From: Caldilineae bacterium
GTDB lineage: Bacteria > Chloroflexota > Anaerolineae > DUEN01
NCBI GenBank assembly: GCA_011176545.1
Contig: DUEN01000003.1
Coordinates: forward strand, 1 to 64,000
Direction of reading: 5' to 3'
DNA: 64,000 nucleotides
How positions within the stretch are numbered: the stretch's first letter is position 1; every line of letters starts with the position of its first letter. The position numbers and the translations under genes were made by a program. The notes below the pieces were generated by a model. It had not been told where the DNA came from. It ran no database searches and saw nothing but the letters and a program-made list of their open reading frames with translations. This document shows, one piece after another, positions 10,639 to 20,577 of the stretch.

Positions 10639-11682
10639 TTAAGGTGCTGTCTCCACCGCCGCATCGCCTCCCCGTGCCGCCCGCCCCAGATCGGCCCAGC
10701 GCAACTGCTCACGCCACATGTAGAACGCGCCTAGCAGCGTGATGGGCAGCCACAAGGCCACGTGCAGGACGGCCGTGTACGCGCCCGCCAGATCGCGCGG
10801 GACGCCGAACGTGGCCAGGATCTCGATGCCGGGGAGGTCGAAGGTGCCCACATATCCCGGCGCAGCCGGGATCGTCGTGGCCAGGTTGACCACGCCGTTC
10901 ATGAGCATCAGCACGTAGAAAGGCACCGTGAAGTCGAAGGCGTGCATGACGAACCAGTACTTAACGGTCTCCGCCAGCCAGATGACGACGGAGGTCCAGA
11001 AGAGCATGAGCACATCCCGGCCGCTACGCAACGAGCTAAGGCCGATCAGAAAGCGATCCAGCAGCCCGCCCACGGGGCCTCGAAAGCGCTCAGGTACCAG
11101 TCGCGCGGCCAGACGATCATAGATCAAGCGAACCCGCTGAGGCCGCGCGGCCAGGGCCAGGAACACCAACAACGCCCCGAAGAACAACAGGCTGGAGAGG
11201 ATCACGATCTGACGCAGCCAGCCGGGCATGGGGGTGAACGGCAGCGCGATGAACACGAAGACCAGCATCACCAGCCCATCGAAGATCCGTTCCACCAACA
11301 CCGTCGCCAAGCTGGCGCTCATACTAATCCCCTCGCGGCGGCGCAACACGTAACTGCGGATGACCTCGCCCGCGCGGGCCGGGTAGATGTTGTTGCCCAT
11401 GTAGCCGATGCAAACGACGGGGAAGAGCCGAGGCAGGGGGACGGTTCGCATGGGGCGTAACAGGTAGTGCCAGCGCCAGGTGCGCGCCCACACGCCGAAG
11501 AAATACACCACCACCCCAGGGAGGATCCAAAAGTACCGGGCCGTGCGCATCGCGTGCCAGACCTCCGCCAGCTCCAGGCGCCGCAACGCGATGCCCATGA
11601 ACAGCAGACTGATGAAGATCCCTAGCCAGAATTGTATCCTGCGCACAAACGCGACCTCATCGTTTAGATACGCTCTAAGCAA
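10639..11682 (-). CDS. Lysylphosphatidylglycerol synthase TM-region/UPF0104 flippase-like membrane protein
   Basis: Multi-TM; ARTWRWHYLLRPM, GYMGNNIYPARAGEVIRSYVL, PAAPGYVGTFDLP. Confidence 0.88.
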   Translation of the reverse strand: MLRAYLNDEVAFVRRIQFWLGIFISLLFMGIALRRLELAEVWHAMRTARYFWILPGVVVYFFGVWARTWRWHYLLRPMRTVPLPRLFPVVCIGYMGNNIYPARAGEVIRSYVLRRREGISMSASLATVLVERIFDGLVMLVFVFIALPFTPMPGWLRQIVILSSLLFFGALLVFLALAARPQRVRLIYDRLAARLVPERFRGPVGGLLDRFLIGLSSLRSGRDVLMLFWTSVVIWLAETVKYWFVMHAFDFTVPFYVLMLMNGVVNLATTIPAAPGYVGTFDLPGIEILATFGVPRDLAGAYTAVLHVALWLPITLLGAFYMWREQLRWADLGRAARGGDAAVETAP

Positions 11683-11831
11683 ATAAACCGGGCGGACTAC
11701 CTGTCGTTCTCGACACCGCAGTCCACCCGGCCATGCCCTGCTTCAGGGCTATCCGCTCAAAGCTGTCTCATTATCGCTCAAATGAACGAAGACCGCAAAT
11801 CATCCCATAGTCCCATCTGCCCAACGCACCC

Positions 11832-12098
11832 TCACCCCGAGACCACAGGCGAGGCAGGCTCCTCCACCACGAAACTCACCATGGGCGCCAGCAACTTCTC
11901 CAACGCCATCGTATGGCTGCACCGTCCCCGTTGAGCGAAGAAGCGACACGTACAATGCCAGCTTCCCTCTTCATAGGTGATCTCATACACGTCGTGATTA
12001 CCTTGGAACTCCGCCACGAACGACTTGATATGAACACGCTCAGGTTCCTTCGCGTACTGCCTGGCCTTCATGATCTTACCGATCATGGCCGAATCCAT
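11832..12098 (-). CDS. Small SWIM-type zinc-finger protein
   Basis: WHCTCRFFAQRGRCSH fits CxCx(n)CxH; internal ATG at 12098 has a strong AGGAGG upstream (ORF track extends to 12218 through a terminator). Confidence 0.75.
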   Translation of the reverse strand: MDSAMIGKIMKARQYAKEPERVHIKSFVAEFQGNHDVYEITYEEGSWHCTCRFFAQRGRCSHTMALEKLLAPMVSFVVEEPASPVVSG

Positions 12099-12203
12099 TT
12101 TGCTTAACCTCCTTTTTATGTAAACTGGCGGACCCACATCGCCAGCGCCCCCGGGCGGGGAGGCGCCACCCCACCACTCACCGTCACGGGCCCTAAAAAG
12201 CAA

Positions 12204-12236
12204 GGAACACTGAGGCATACTTCACCTCAGTGTTCC
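12204..12236 (-). terminator. Rho-independent terminator, minus strand, downstream of the GH20 gene
   Basis: 12-bp perfect arms GGAACACTGAGG/CCTCAGTGTTCC followed on the minus strand by TTGCTTTTT. Confidence 0.8.
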
Positions 12237-12511
12237 CTGTTGGTCCAGATCCCCACCACGTGACGTGAGCTCACCATCCAGCACCACCTTTCAAGCCCAG
12301 TATAACTGGGGAGCATGCTCCTGTCAAACCGCCTCAACATGCGACTGAACGACGATTGCTCTACTCATCTGAAAAACCGCTGAGACGCCGAGGTCGCAGA
12401 GCTCCCCTATCTCTAGGGTAGGGACGCCGCGCTGCTGCGTCTCCTCACGTTAAGCTATTCCAATATGGAACATTAAAGCCTCCGCGCTCTCTGCGTCTCG
12501 GCGGTGCGTTT

Positions 12512-14422
12512 TCACTCAACCAATGGACGTTCGAAGTCCTCAAACCGTTCCCGGATCTCCCGCTCCAACGCGGCGGGATGGAGATAGGACGCCCACTCCC
12601 GGGCACAGCGCGATCTCAATGCTTCCAACTGTTCCCGAAGCGCCTGAGCCACCTTTCGAATGGTGACATCCTCCGGCTGCTGGGCCCATCGAGCGCCTAC
12701 CCGTATCGCCCAGGCGCCAAGGAGCGCCTCCTCCGCCGCCAGCCGGTAAAGCCTCACTTCCTCGCGATCGTTCCCTTGCTCCAAAGCCCGCTCCAACACG
12801 CTAAGTGCCCGATAGGCGACCTGGATGCGCCTGGAGAGCTCCCTCACGGCCTTATCGGAGAGGTTGGGATATCCCCCCAAGCTCCCCTGTACCCTTTCCT
12901 CCCATGGGCGGTTGCGGAAATATCGCCCATCTGAAGAACGCTCCCGAGGTACGGCCTGATCATATCCCAGCCCCGGGGACGATAGCTCCCATGCCACCCA
13001 TCCCAAGAGGGAATCCCCCAGGAACAGCTCACCGTACTGGCCAGGGAACGACATCAGCCAGGCCTCGTCGGCCGCCTCGGGCCGCCACATGGCGCCGGCC
13101 CCAGCCGTGACCCCTAACATCGTCAGCTCGGGCAAGACCCGCCTAATCGCCCAGGAGGTGACGACGGAACCAAGGGCCTTCGCTTCGCTGGCGACGCGGG
13201 CCGCCGCGACGACATTCGGGAGATGGACCTTCCAATTCGGATGGGTATAGGGGTCTCCATAACTACGAACAGATGAGCCCGTGAGCACCTCGTAGCCAGC
13301 CTCCCGAAGGTATCTCGTGTAAGAGAACCCTTTCACCCAGGGGCTAGCCGCCTCCGGCCGGACATACGCCTCATAGCGCGCCCGAAACTTTGGAGGGAAA
13401 TCCTCCCAACGCTCGGCGGGCACGATCCCCCCTCCGCCCCAATTCCGGACGTAGTCCACCTCCTCGCCGTAATAACTATACTCCCAATCGACGAAAATCA
13501 CGTCCCGGGGCATGTACGATAACGCGTCAGGATGGGCCAACACCATGTCCGCCCAGATCCACGGCCGCCGTCCCTGTTCCAGGACATGAGCGAGCACCTC
13601 CCGCATGAAGCGCCCATACAGGCTGGCCACGCCCTCTCTGGCCGCCACTTGCTGGCACTCCGGACATCGGCCCAGATACCAGGTCTCATCCCCGCCTACA
13701 TGGAAGAACCGGGAGGAGGGGTGAAGCGATAGCACCTCATCCACCATCCGCTTGACCAACGTCAACGCTTCCGCCTTGAGAGGACAGACCTGATATCTGG
13801 CGTCCGTCTCGGCCAGATCCGGCCGATGGTACAGCACGAACTCCAGGTGTCCAAGGGTCGGCACGCAGGGGATCACCTCGATGCCTCGCTCACGAGAATG
13901 CTCGATCAGGGTTGAGATCTCATCGGGCGTGAGGCGCTCCGGATGGGCAGGGATAATATCCGTCGAGTACGGGAATTTATCCTCATACTCCACAAGGAGG
14001 GCGTTGTAACGGAGGGCTGCCAGACGGTCCACCAGACGCAGGATGTAATCGAAGGAGAGCATTTGGTCCTTCAGGTCCAGGTGGAAGACGCGCATCGCCA
14101 GCCCGGGCGCGTCGGTGATGCGCTGGGCGCGGACATGGCCTTCTTGGGCGAGGGAGGAGAGCGTCCTCAGGGCGTTGAGCGCGCCGCGCTCCTCCGACGA
14201 GGATACGTCGATCCCCTGCGGCGCAAGGGTAACCGCATACCCCTCCTGAGGCAGGTCAGCGTGATGAAAGCGAATGGGGATCCCCGCCTCTGAGAGGGTG
14301 AGCCCCTCCACGCTCGACGGGCGAAGGGTCGAGAACGGCGGGGAGATCAGTTGGAACGCGATGGAAAGATCTACCTGCCCCTCTCGATATTCCACGGACA
14401 GAGGCGAAGGGAATAGGGTCAT
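12512..14422 (-). CDS. Family 20 glycoside hydrolase (beta-N-acetylhexosaminidase-like)
   Basis: FHVGGDETWYLGRCPEC catalytic D-E motif, YNALLVEYEDKFPY, GIEVIPCVPTLGHLEFVL. Confidence 0.85.
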   Translation of the reverse strand: MTLFPSPLSVEYREGQVDLSIAFQLISPPFSTLRPSSVEGLTLSEAGIPIRFHHADLPQEGYAVTLAPQGIDVSSSEERGALNALRTLSSLAQEGHVRAQRITDAPGLAMRVFHLDLKDQMLSFDYILRLVDRLAALRYNALLVEYEDKFPYSTDIIPAHPERLTPDEISTLIEHSRERGIEVIPCVPTLGHLEFVLYHRPDLAETDARYQVCPLKAEALTLVKRMVDEVLSLHPSSRFFHVGGDETWYLGRCPECQQVAAREGVASLYGRFMREVLAHVLEQGRRPWIWADMVLAHPDALSYMPRDVIFVDWEYSYYGEEVDYVRNWGGGGIVPAERWEDFPPKFRARYEAYVRPEAASPWVKGFSYTRYLREAGYEVLTGSSVRSYGDPYTHPNWKVHLPNVVAAARVASEAKALGSVVTSWAIRRVLPELTMLGVTAGAGAMWRPEAADEAWLMSFPGQYGELFLGDSLLGWVAWELSSPGLGYDQAVPRERSSDGRYFRNRPWEERVQGSLGGYPNLSDKAVRELSRRIQVAYRALSVLERALEQGNDREEVRLYRLAAEEALLGAWAIRVGARWAQQPEDVTIRKVAQALREQLEALRSRCAREWASYLHPAALEREIRERFEDFERPLVE

Positions 14423-15291
14423 CGTTCCTCCTCCATCTGCGAAGAAGTTTCCTCCGGCGATGGGGACGCGATGTTCAACGCCAGGCGATAGATCTCCCGA
14501 CGCGGGCGCCCCGTCAATTTACTCAAGGCGCGGGCGGCCGTCGCTCGCGACACGCCCTCGTTCAACAGGATGGTCAGCGCCGCCTCGACGCGCTCAATCG
14601 GCCATGCCTGCTCGGCGGCCTCCCGCGGCGCGCCGCCAATGACGAGGGTATATTCCCCGCGCGGCCTCTCCGCCTCGAAGTGGGCGATGGCCTCCGTCAC
14701 TCGCCCCCGGAACACCGATTCGTAGCGCTTCGTCAGCTCCTCAGCGACGGCGACAGGCCGGTCCCCAAGCACCTCCGCGATATCCCTCAACGCTGAAACC
14801 AACCGATGAGGCGCCTCGTAGGCCACCAAAGTGCCCGGTTCCGTGGCCACTGACCGGAGCAGCCGACGCCGTTGAGCCTGACGTCGAGGCAAAAAACCCA
14901 GGAACAGGAAGCGATCGGTGGGCAGCCCGGAAATCACCAGGGCGGTCACCGCGGCCACGGGGCCCGGGATGGGGACGACCTGATGTCCTGCCGCCAACGC
15001 TGCCCGTATGAGCTCGTATCCCGGGTCCGAGAGGCCCGGCATCCCCGCCTCCGAGATCAGGGCGACGTCCCCCTCCATCAAAGCGCTGAGGATGCGATCC
15101 AGCTTGGTCAGCTTATTATGCTCAAAGTAGCTGGTGACCGGGGTATGGATATCGAAGTGGGAGAGGAGCACGCGGGCCGTGCGCGTATCCTCGGCCGCGA
15201 TCAGATCCACCTCACGCAGCACGCGCACCGCCCGGAACGTCATGTCCTCCAGATTGCCGATAGGCGTCCCTACGACATAGAGAATGCCCAT
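14419..15291 (-). CDS. rsmI: 16S rRNA (cytidine(1402)-2'-O)-methyltransferase
   Basis: MGILYVVGTPIGNLEDMTFRAVRVLREVDLIAAEDTR, ISEAGMPGLSDPG, PGPVAAVTALVISGLPTDRF. Confidence 0.96.
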   Translation of the reverse strand: MGILYVVGTPIGNLEDMTFRAVRVLREVDLIAAEDTRTARVLLSHFDIHTPVTSYFEHNKLTKLDRILSALMEGDVALISEAGMPGLSDPGYELIRAALAAGHQVVPIPGPVAAVTALVISGLPTDRFLFLGFLPRRQAQRRRLLRSVATEPGTLVAYEAPHRLVSALRDIAEVLGDRPVAVAEELTKRYESVFRGRVTEAIAHFEAERPRGEYTLVIGGAPREAAEQAWPIERVEAALTILLNEGVSRATAARALSKLTGRPRREIYRLALNIASPSPEETSSQMEEER

Positions 15292-15307
15292 ATCTCCCCA
15301 TTTCCCT

Positions 15308-16660
15308 TCATGGCGCTGGACCGCCGATCAGTATATAGTCTCGACGATCGTCTGTCGTGCGCGCCATGGGCCATACACCTGAGCCCGGCTGCATCCCTCC
15401 ATCCGAGAGCCTGGCCCTTATCCGATGAACCACAGCCGCCAGCGCCTGATCGCGGTCATCGGGGTCTAACCCAGGATAGTGCCCCAAGCGCCAGTTGGCC
15501 AGCTCCAGCCGCACCAGCTCCAATTCGGCCCAATCGCGCTCCTCGGGATCGGCGAGGTCGCCAACTCGCTGGCGCAGCAGGGAGAAGAACGCACCTTGGG
15601 CGAGGCGCAATGCCTCATAAATCTCAGGCTCGGCCCCCTCCCACTCAGGCACCAGCGAGATGCCATAAGCGCCGCGGGCCGCCTGAAGTTTGATAAGCAG
15701 CCAGACGATCTGCTCTGAAAGCAGGGTGACCTGCTGTCCAGGGCTCAGCCTGCCCGGCTCGGCCAGCTCGACGTACCATGTCACCCGCGCCTGATCCTCG
15801 CGACGCAGGAATTCGGCCAGGTCCGCTCGCTCCGGGCCGACATCCCCGCCTTCCAGAGCGATCCACTGATTGATCAACGCCAAAGCCCGCCGTTGGCGCT
15901 CCAGCCGAACGCGCTCCAGATCGGGGTTGAGCGGCAACGGATCCGCCAGAGCCGCCAAGTTCGATCTGGGAAGGAGTATGCTCGGCTGGACGGTCACATC
16001 ATCGCCGACTCGCGCCCTCAGCTCGGCCGCGGCCCGCTTCCCGCGAGCCACCGCGACCAGCCTCTCCAGGCGATCCAGGGCCTGCTTGCGCTGCACCGGC
16101 TGCATCAGCGCGCTGTAGCGAATGAGGGTTTCCGCCTGCTCCAGGCTGAGTGCCACCCCGACCTCGTCCTTCACGCGTAGACGGCCGCGGGCCGCCGAGA
16201 GCGACAGATCAAAGCGAGCGAGATCCGCCACATCGGGCCCGAGGGCGGCCAAGTCGTGAGCCATCTGGAAGCAGAGGGAGGCTTCGCTCAGCCGTCCCAT
16301 ATCCGCGAAGCGCTCACCGATGAGCTCGAACAGCCCTCCTCGAGTGGCGTTATCCAGGTCCGAGGCATACACGACGATGGCGAAGGCGCTATCCGGTTCG
16401 CCCGCGTCGAGTGCCTCGCGAGCGGCCGTCTCCGAGGGGATGCCGGCCAAGGGCAGAAGCGCCAGGTCAGGCCGTATCCGCGTGGCCACCACCGCGTTCG
16501 TAGGATCCCGCCAGCCGTGTATAACGGCCGGCTGACGGCTCAACAGGGCATATACCGCCAGGGACATGATCCCCACGATGAAAAGGAGAATCGCTCCACC
16601 AAGAGAGGATATCCACAGCCAATAACGAACGCGGTCGATGCGGTCGATATCACTTCGCAT
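15308..16660 (-). CDS. Membrane-anchored hypothetical protein with helical/TPR-like content
   Basis: 450 aa ORF with one N-terminal TM segment; no recognised catalytic motif. Confidence 0.6.
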   Translation of the reverse strand: MRSDIDRIDRVRYWLWISSLGGAILLFIVGIMSLAVYALLSRQPAVIHGWRDPTNAVVATRIRPDLALLPLAGIPSETAAREALDAGEPDSAFAIVVYASDLDNATRGGLFELIGERFADMGRLSEASLCFQMAHDLAALGPDVADLARFDLSLSAARGRLRVKDEVGVALSLEQAETLIRYSALMQPVQRKQALDRLERLVAVARGKRAAAELRARVGDDVTVQPSILLPRSNLAALADPLPLNPDLERVRLERQRRALALINQWIALEGGDVGPERADLAEFLRREDQARVTWYVELAEPGRLSPGQQVTLLSEQIVWLLIKLQAARGAYGISLVPEWEGAEPEIYEALRLAQGAFFSLLRQRVGDLADPEERDWAELELVRLELANWRLGHYPGLDPDDRDQALAAVVHRIRARLSDGGMQPGSGVWPMARTTDDRRDYILIGGPAP

Positions 16661-16759
16661 TCAAGACCTCAGAGGCCATGACGTCAGCCGGCGACCTCAG
16701 TATACCACAGCGGGGAAAATGATGTCCATGTCATCGGTAGGGGCATTCCTTATGGACGT

Positions 16760-17049
16760 CCCATTGGCATCAAGTTAACGATGCTGAGGGGGCCTCAGCT
16801 CATAGAGACGAAATCCATTTCACGTATCGCCCTGCGATCAGGCATTCAACTCCAAGCGCTCTGGCTGCAGACGACCCTCATCCCCCCGCCCCCCTTCTCC
16901 CTGGCCAGGGAGAAGGGGGTCGGGGGGATGAGGGTCGTCTGCAGCCAGAGCGCTTGGAGTTGAATGCCTGATCGCAAGGTGATACGTGAGATGGATTTCG
17001 TTTCTATGAGCTAAGACTCCCTCAGCATCGTTAACTTGATGCCAATGGG
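16760..17049. repeat. 290-bp near-perfect inverted repeat (two 145-nt arms, almost no spacer)
   Basis: Hand alignment: 8 mismatches over 145 positions; centre CTCCCTGG|CCAGGGAG at 16904/16905. Confidence 0.95.
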
Positions 17050-17070
17050 GCGCAGTATGCTGCGCCCTTA
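17047..17070. repeat. REP-like palindrome, core GCAGTATGCTGC, abutting the 290-bp palindrome
   Basis: GGGGCGCAGTATGCTGCGCCCTTA. Confidence 0.7.
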
Positions 17071-17124
17071 CCCTACGGTTCTATGCGCGCCTACCAGCGA
17101 AGCGAGACGCGAGGAGATACAGAC

Positions 17125-18147
17125 ATGACGATGAGAGATCATGGAGACGACCATCGCTTAGACCGAATTCCCCTGGGAGATGGCCAGTTGCTCATCAGCC
17201 CTTTGGGCATCGGTACGTGGGCCTGGGGGGACCGCCTATGGTGGGGATATGGCCGGGGCTACACCGACGTTGACCTGTGGGAGGCCTTCCAGATCGCTGT
17301 GGAGGCCGGGATTAACTTCTTCGACACAGCGGAGGTGTACGGGTTCGGCCGATCGGAGCGAATCCTAGGCGCGTTTATGCGGGCAATGGATGCCCCCATC
17401 GTGGTAGCGAGTAAATTCTTCCCGTTCCCCTGGCGTCTGGGGCGGACAAGCCTCTTGAGGGCGCTGCGCGGCAGCCTGCGACGCCTTGGGGTATCCTGGA
17501 TCGACCTCTATCAGATCCACTGGCCGTTTCCGCCGGTGCCGATCGAGACGTGGATGGCGGCATTGGCCGAGGCCGTGGAGGCCGGGCTCGTGCGAGCCGT
17601 CGGCGTCTCCAATTATAACGTGGAACAGATGCGCCGCGCGCACGAGGCCCTGGCGCGATATGGCATCCCCCTGGCGTCGAATCAGGTGGAGTACAGCCTG
17701 ATCCGGCGCGACGTAGAGCGGAACGGACTTCTGGCGGCCTGTCGGGAGTTGGGCGTGACGTTGATCGCTTACAGCCCTTTGGGGATGGGATTGCTAACGG
17801 GGAAGTACACTCCAGATCGACCACCTGCGGGGCTGCGCGGCCGTCGTCTGGGCCAGCGGCTGGCGCAAGTGCAGCCGCTGGTCGAGTTGCTGCGCGATAT
17901 CGGCGAGGCGCATGGGGGCAAAACGCCAACTCAGGTGGCGCTGAATTGGGTGATCTGTAAAGGGGCCGTGCCCATCCCGGGGGTGAAGAACATCCGTCAG
18001 GCGCGAGATAACGCGGAGACGTTGACATGGCGGTTGACGGATGGGGAGATCGCCGCGTTGGACGAGGCCAGCGATCGCGTGATGGGACGCGTCCCTGGTG
18101 GGCAGAATGGCGATATTTATGGTAGAATGGTGAACGTGAGATCATGA
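17125..18147 (+). CDS. Aldo/keto reductase
   Basis: FFDTAEVYGFGRSERILG, VASKFFP, DLYQIHWP, GVSNYNVEQMR, GAVPIPGVKNIRQA. Confidence 0.93.
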   Translation: MTMRDHGDDHRLDRIPLGDGQLLISPLGIGTWAWGDRLWWGYGRGYTDVDLWEAFQIAVEAGINFFDTAEVYGFGRSERILGAFMRAMDAPIVVASKFFPFPWRLGRTSLLRALRGSLRRLGVSWIDLYQIHWPFPPVPIETWMAALAEAVEAGLVRAVGVSNYNVEQMRRAHEALARYGIPLASNQVEYSLIRRDVERNGLLAACRELGVTLIAYSPLGMGLLTGKYTPDRPPAGLRGRRLGQRLAQVQPLVELLRDIGEAHGGKTPTQVALNWVICKGAVPIPGVKNIRQARDNAETLTWRLTDGEIAALDEASDRVMGRVPGGQNGDIYGRMVNVRS

Positions 18148-18163
18148 CTCAAAGAAGCCGAGG

Positions 18164-19054
18164 ATGGGCATGGTAGCATTGAATCGTGTGGCGCGAGATG
18201 ACTGGCAAGGATTATTGAACGTGGCTCGCGAGAGCCTCGATCAGGGGGATACCGTCACCGCGCGGCGGGCCGTCACCCTGGCTGCGCGCGTCGCGCCGGA
18301 TACGGCGGAGGCGCAGAGGGCGTTAGGAGAGGTCTGGAGCACGTTAGGGCGGGTGGTGGAGGCCGTGCGGGCGTATCAGCGCGCGGCGGAGCACGATCCC
18401 AGCTCGGCCGCCACGCTCAGTGGGCTGATCGACGTCTTACACGAGACGGGACGCGACAACGAGGCGCTGCCCTACTGCCAGCGCGCTGTGGAGATGTCGC
18501 CAGAGGACGCCGAGCTGTGGCGACTGCTCGGAGATGTCCTGATGGCGCTCGATCGGTATGACGAGGCGTTGGAAGCCTTCCAGAAGGCGATCGAGCTGGG
18601 GCTGGATTCGGCTGATCTATATGTCTCCCTGGGATATCTCCATTACTATCGAGAGGACGTCGATCAGTCCGTTCAGGCCTTCCAGAAGGCGATTGAGCTG
18701 GCGCCGGAAGAGGCAACCCCGCATAACAACCTCGCCTACCTTCAGATCCTGCGAGGGGATCTGGCGGAGGCGGAGCGGCTATTGGATCGAGCCCTGGAGC
18801 TGCGGGAGGACTTCGTGAGGGCCTATTATAACCGCGGCCTCTGCGCCTGGTTGAACGATGAGAGGGATCGCGCGCTGAAGTTTTACGCCCAGGGCCGCGC
18901 GAAGGATGAGGACGAGGCGGAGCTCGCCGCCCATCGGGAGGATCTGGGCGAGGTGGGGGAATATCAGGAAGCCTGGCGCGGCAAGCTACAGCGGCTCTCC
19001 GCCCTTTTGAGCCAGCCGATGGCGGGCGTTCGCCAACGCCTGCCACGCCGTTAG
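18164..19054 (+). CDS. Tetratricopeptide repeat protein
   Basis: Repeated ALEAFQKAIELGLDSADLYVSLGYL-type 34-aa units. Confidence 0.85.
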   Translation: MGMVALNRVARDDWQGLLNVARESLDQGDTVTARRAVTLAARVAPDTAEAQRALGEVWSTLGRVVEAVRAYQRAAEHDPSSAATLSGLIDVLHETGRDNEALPYCQRAVEMSPEDAELWRLLGDVLMALDRYDEALEAFQKAIELGLDSADLYVSLGYLHYYREDVDQSVQAFQKAIELAPEEATPHNNLAYLQILRGDLAEAERLLDRALELREDFVRAYYNRGLCAWLNDERDRALKFYAQGRAKDEDEAELAAHREDLGEVGEYQEAWRGKLQRLSALLSQPMAGVRQRLPRR

Positions 19055-19088
19055 GACGTGTCCGAGAATCATGGGAGGAGTATAGCTC

Positions 19089-19988
19089 ATGGGCGATGTG
19101 TCGGGCGTCTTCGCGCCCATAGTGACTCCCTTCCGGCCTACGGATGGGGAATTAGATCTGTCCTGGGTCGGGCGGCACCTGGCCTTTTTGAAGGCGAGAG
19201 GATGTGACGGCGTCGTGCCGGCAGGGACCACGGGCGAGGGGCCCTCGTTGGGCTTTGATGAGCGTTGCCGTTTGATTGACTATGTCGTGTCCCATGCCGA
19301 CGGCATGACCGTCATCGCCGGGACGGGAACGCCCAGCCTGGCGGATACGATTTCGTTGACGCGCTTCGCCTTTCAGGTAGGTGTGGATGGGGTGCTGGTG
19401 TTGCCGCCGTTCTACTATCGCACCGTCCCGGTCGAAGGTCTCATCGCCTACTTCCGCCGGTTATGTGATCAGGCCCTCATGCCCGGGCAGCGGGTCTTCC
19501 TCTACCACATCCCCCAGGTGAGTGGTGTGCCGGTGACCCTGGAGCTATTGGACGGGCTGATGGAGACTCACGCCGAATGCATAGGCGGGCTCAAGGACTC
19601 GAGCCGTGACCCGGATGGCCTGCGTACCTTCATACGGCGATATCCCTCGCTGCGCATCTTCTGCGGCAGCGATAATCTGGCCGACTTCGCCTACGCTTCG
19701 GGAGCCGCGGGCACCATCAGTGTCATGGCGAACCTGATGCCCGATCTCATCCAGGATGTGCGGCGTGTGGCTGGCAAGGAGGAGGCGGAGCCGCTGCAGG
19801 CGCGGTTGACGCAAGCCCGGCAGAGGCTGGCTGCCTATCCGACGCAGGCGGCGGTGAAGTATGCGTTGCATCAGATCGCTGGCCTGCCTGAGGCCGCCAC
19901 GCGGCCTCCCAACGTGGAGCTGAGCCCGGAGCAGAAGGCCGCCTTGAGCCAGGATCTGGTGCGGATGGGCCTGTTGGAGACGGTATGA
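19089..19988 (+). CDS. Dihydrodipicolinate synthase/N-acetylneuraminate lyase family
   Basis: GVFAPIVTPF, GVVPAGTTGEGPSL, FLYHIPQVSGVPV, GGLKDSSRD. Confidence 0.9.
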   Translation: MGDVSGVFAPIVTPFRPTDGELDLSWVGRHLAFLKARGCDGVVPAGTTGEGPSLGFDERCRLIDYVVSHADGMTVIAGTGTPSLADTISLTRFAFQVGVDGVLVLPPFYYRTVPVEGLIAYFRRLCDQALMPGQRVFLYHIPQVSGVPVTLELLDGLMETHAECIGGLKDSSRDPDGLRTFIRRYPSLRIFCGSDNLADFAYASGAAGTISVMANLMPDLIQDVRRVAGKEEAEPLQARLTQARQRLAAYPTQAAVKYALHQIAGLPEAATRPPNVELSPEQKAALSQDLVRMGLLETV

Positions 19989-20002
19989 GGTAGGCGCGGA
20001 TC

Positions 20003-20527
20003 GTGGCTGAGCGACCTGAGTATGTGGAAGTCCTGACGTGGGAGGAGGTGGATGGACTGATCGATCACCTGCTCCCGCAGCTCAGAGGCCCCTACGATGC
20101 CTTGGTCATGGTCACTCGCGGCGGGATCATCCCTGGGGGGATCATCAGCGAGGCGCTGGACATCCGGACCGTGCTGACGGCGGCGGTGGCTTTCCCACCG
20201 GCGGGACGTCGGCCGGAATCGCGGTTAGCGTGGCCGACCTTCCTGCAGTTCCCGTCTGAGGAGCAAATTCGCGGCCGACGGGTCCTGGTCGTTGACGACA
20301 TATGGGATCGTGGACGTACCATCATGGCTGTGCGGGCGCGCATCGAGTCGCAGGGGGGGTATCCGGAGCTGGCCGTGCTTCACTATAAGCCTGGCCGGGC
20401 CTTGTTGAGGGGCTCTGGCCCCGATTACTACGCGGCGATCACGGATGCGTGGATCGTCTACCCATGGGAGCTGTGGCGTAGGGATGGCCTGGTGGGGTTG
20501 CCGCCAGACCCTTCCTCCCCCGCATGA
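20003..20527 (+). CDS. Phosphoribosyltransferase-domain protein
   Basis: PRPP loop VLVVDDIWDRGRTIMAV; DALVMVTRGGIIPGGIISEAL. Confidence 0.85.
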   Translation: MAERPEYVEVLTWEEVDGLIDHLLPQLRGPYDALVMVTRGGIIPGGIISEALDIRTVLTAAVAFPPAGRRPESRLAWPTFLQFPSEEQIRGRRVLVVDDIWDRGRTIMAVRARIESQGGYPELAVLHYKPGRALLRGSGPDYYAAITDAWIVYPWELWRRDGLVGLPPDPSSPA

Positions 20528-20577
20528 TGAGGCCGCTAAAAAGGGTGGGGCGAGCGACCACCTAGAGGGAGGTCCAC

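Noticed and set aside
11690-11740. Hairpin CCGGGCGGACT...AGTCCACCCGG as a riboswitch
   Set aside because: Only a simple stem with no conserved riboswitch core; could be a weak terminator, evidence insufficient.
16781-16963. 60-aa ORF inside the 290-bp palindrome
   Set aside because: Result of the inverted repeat, no coding signature.
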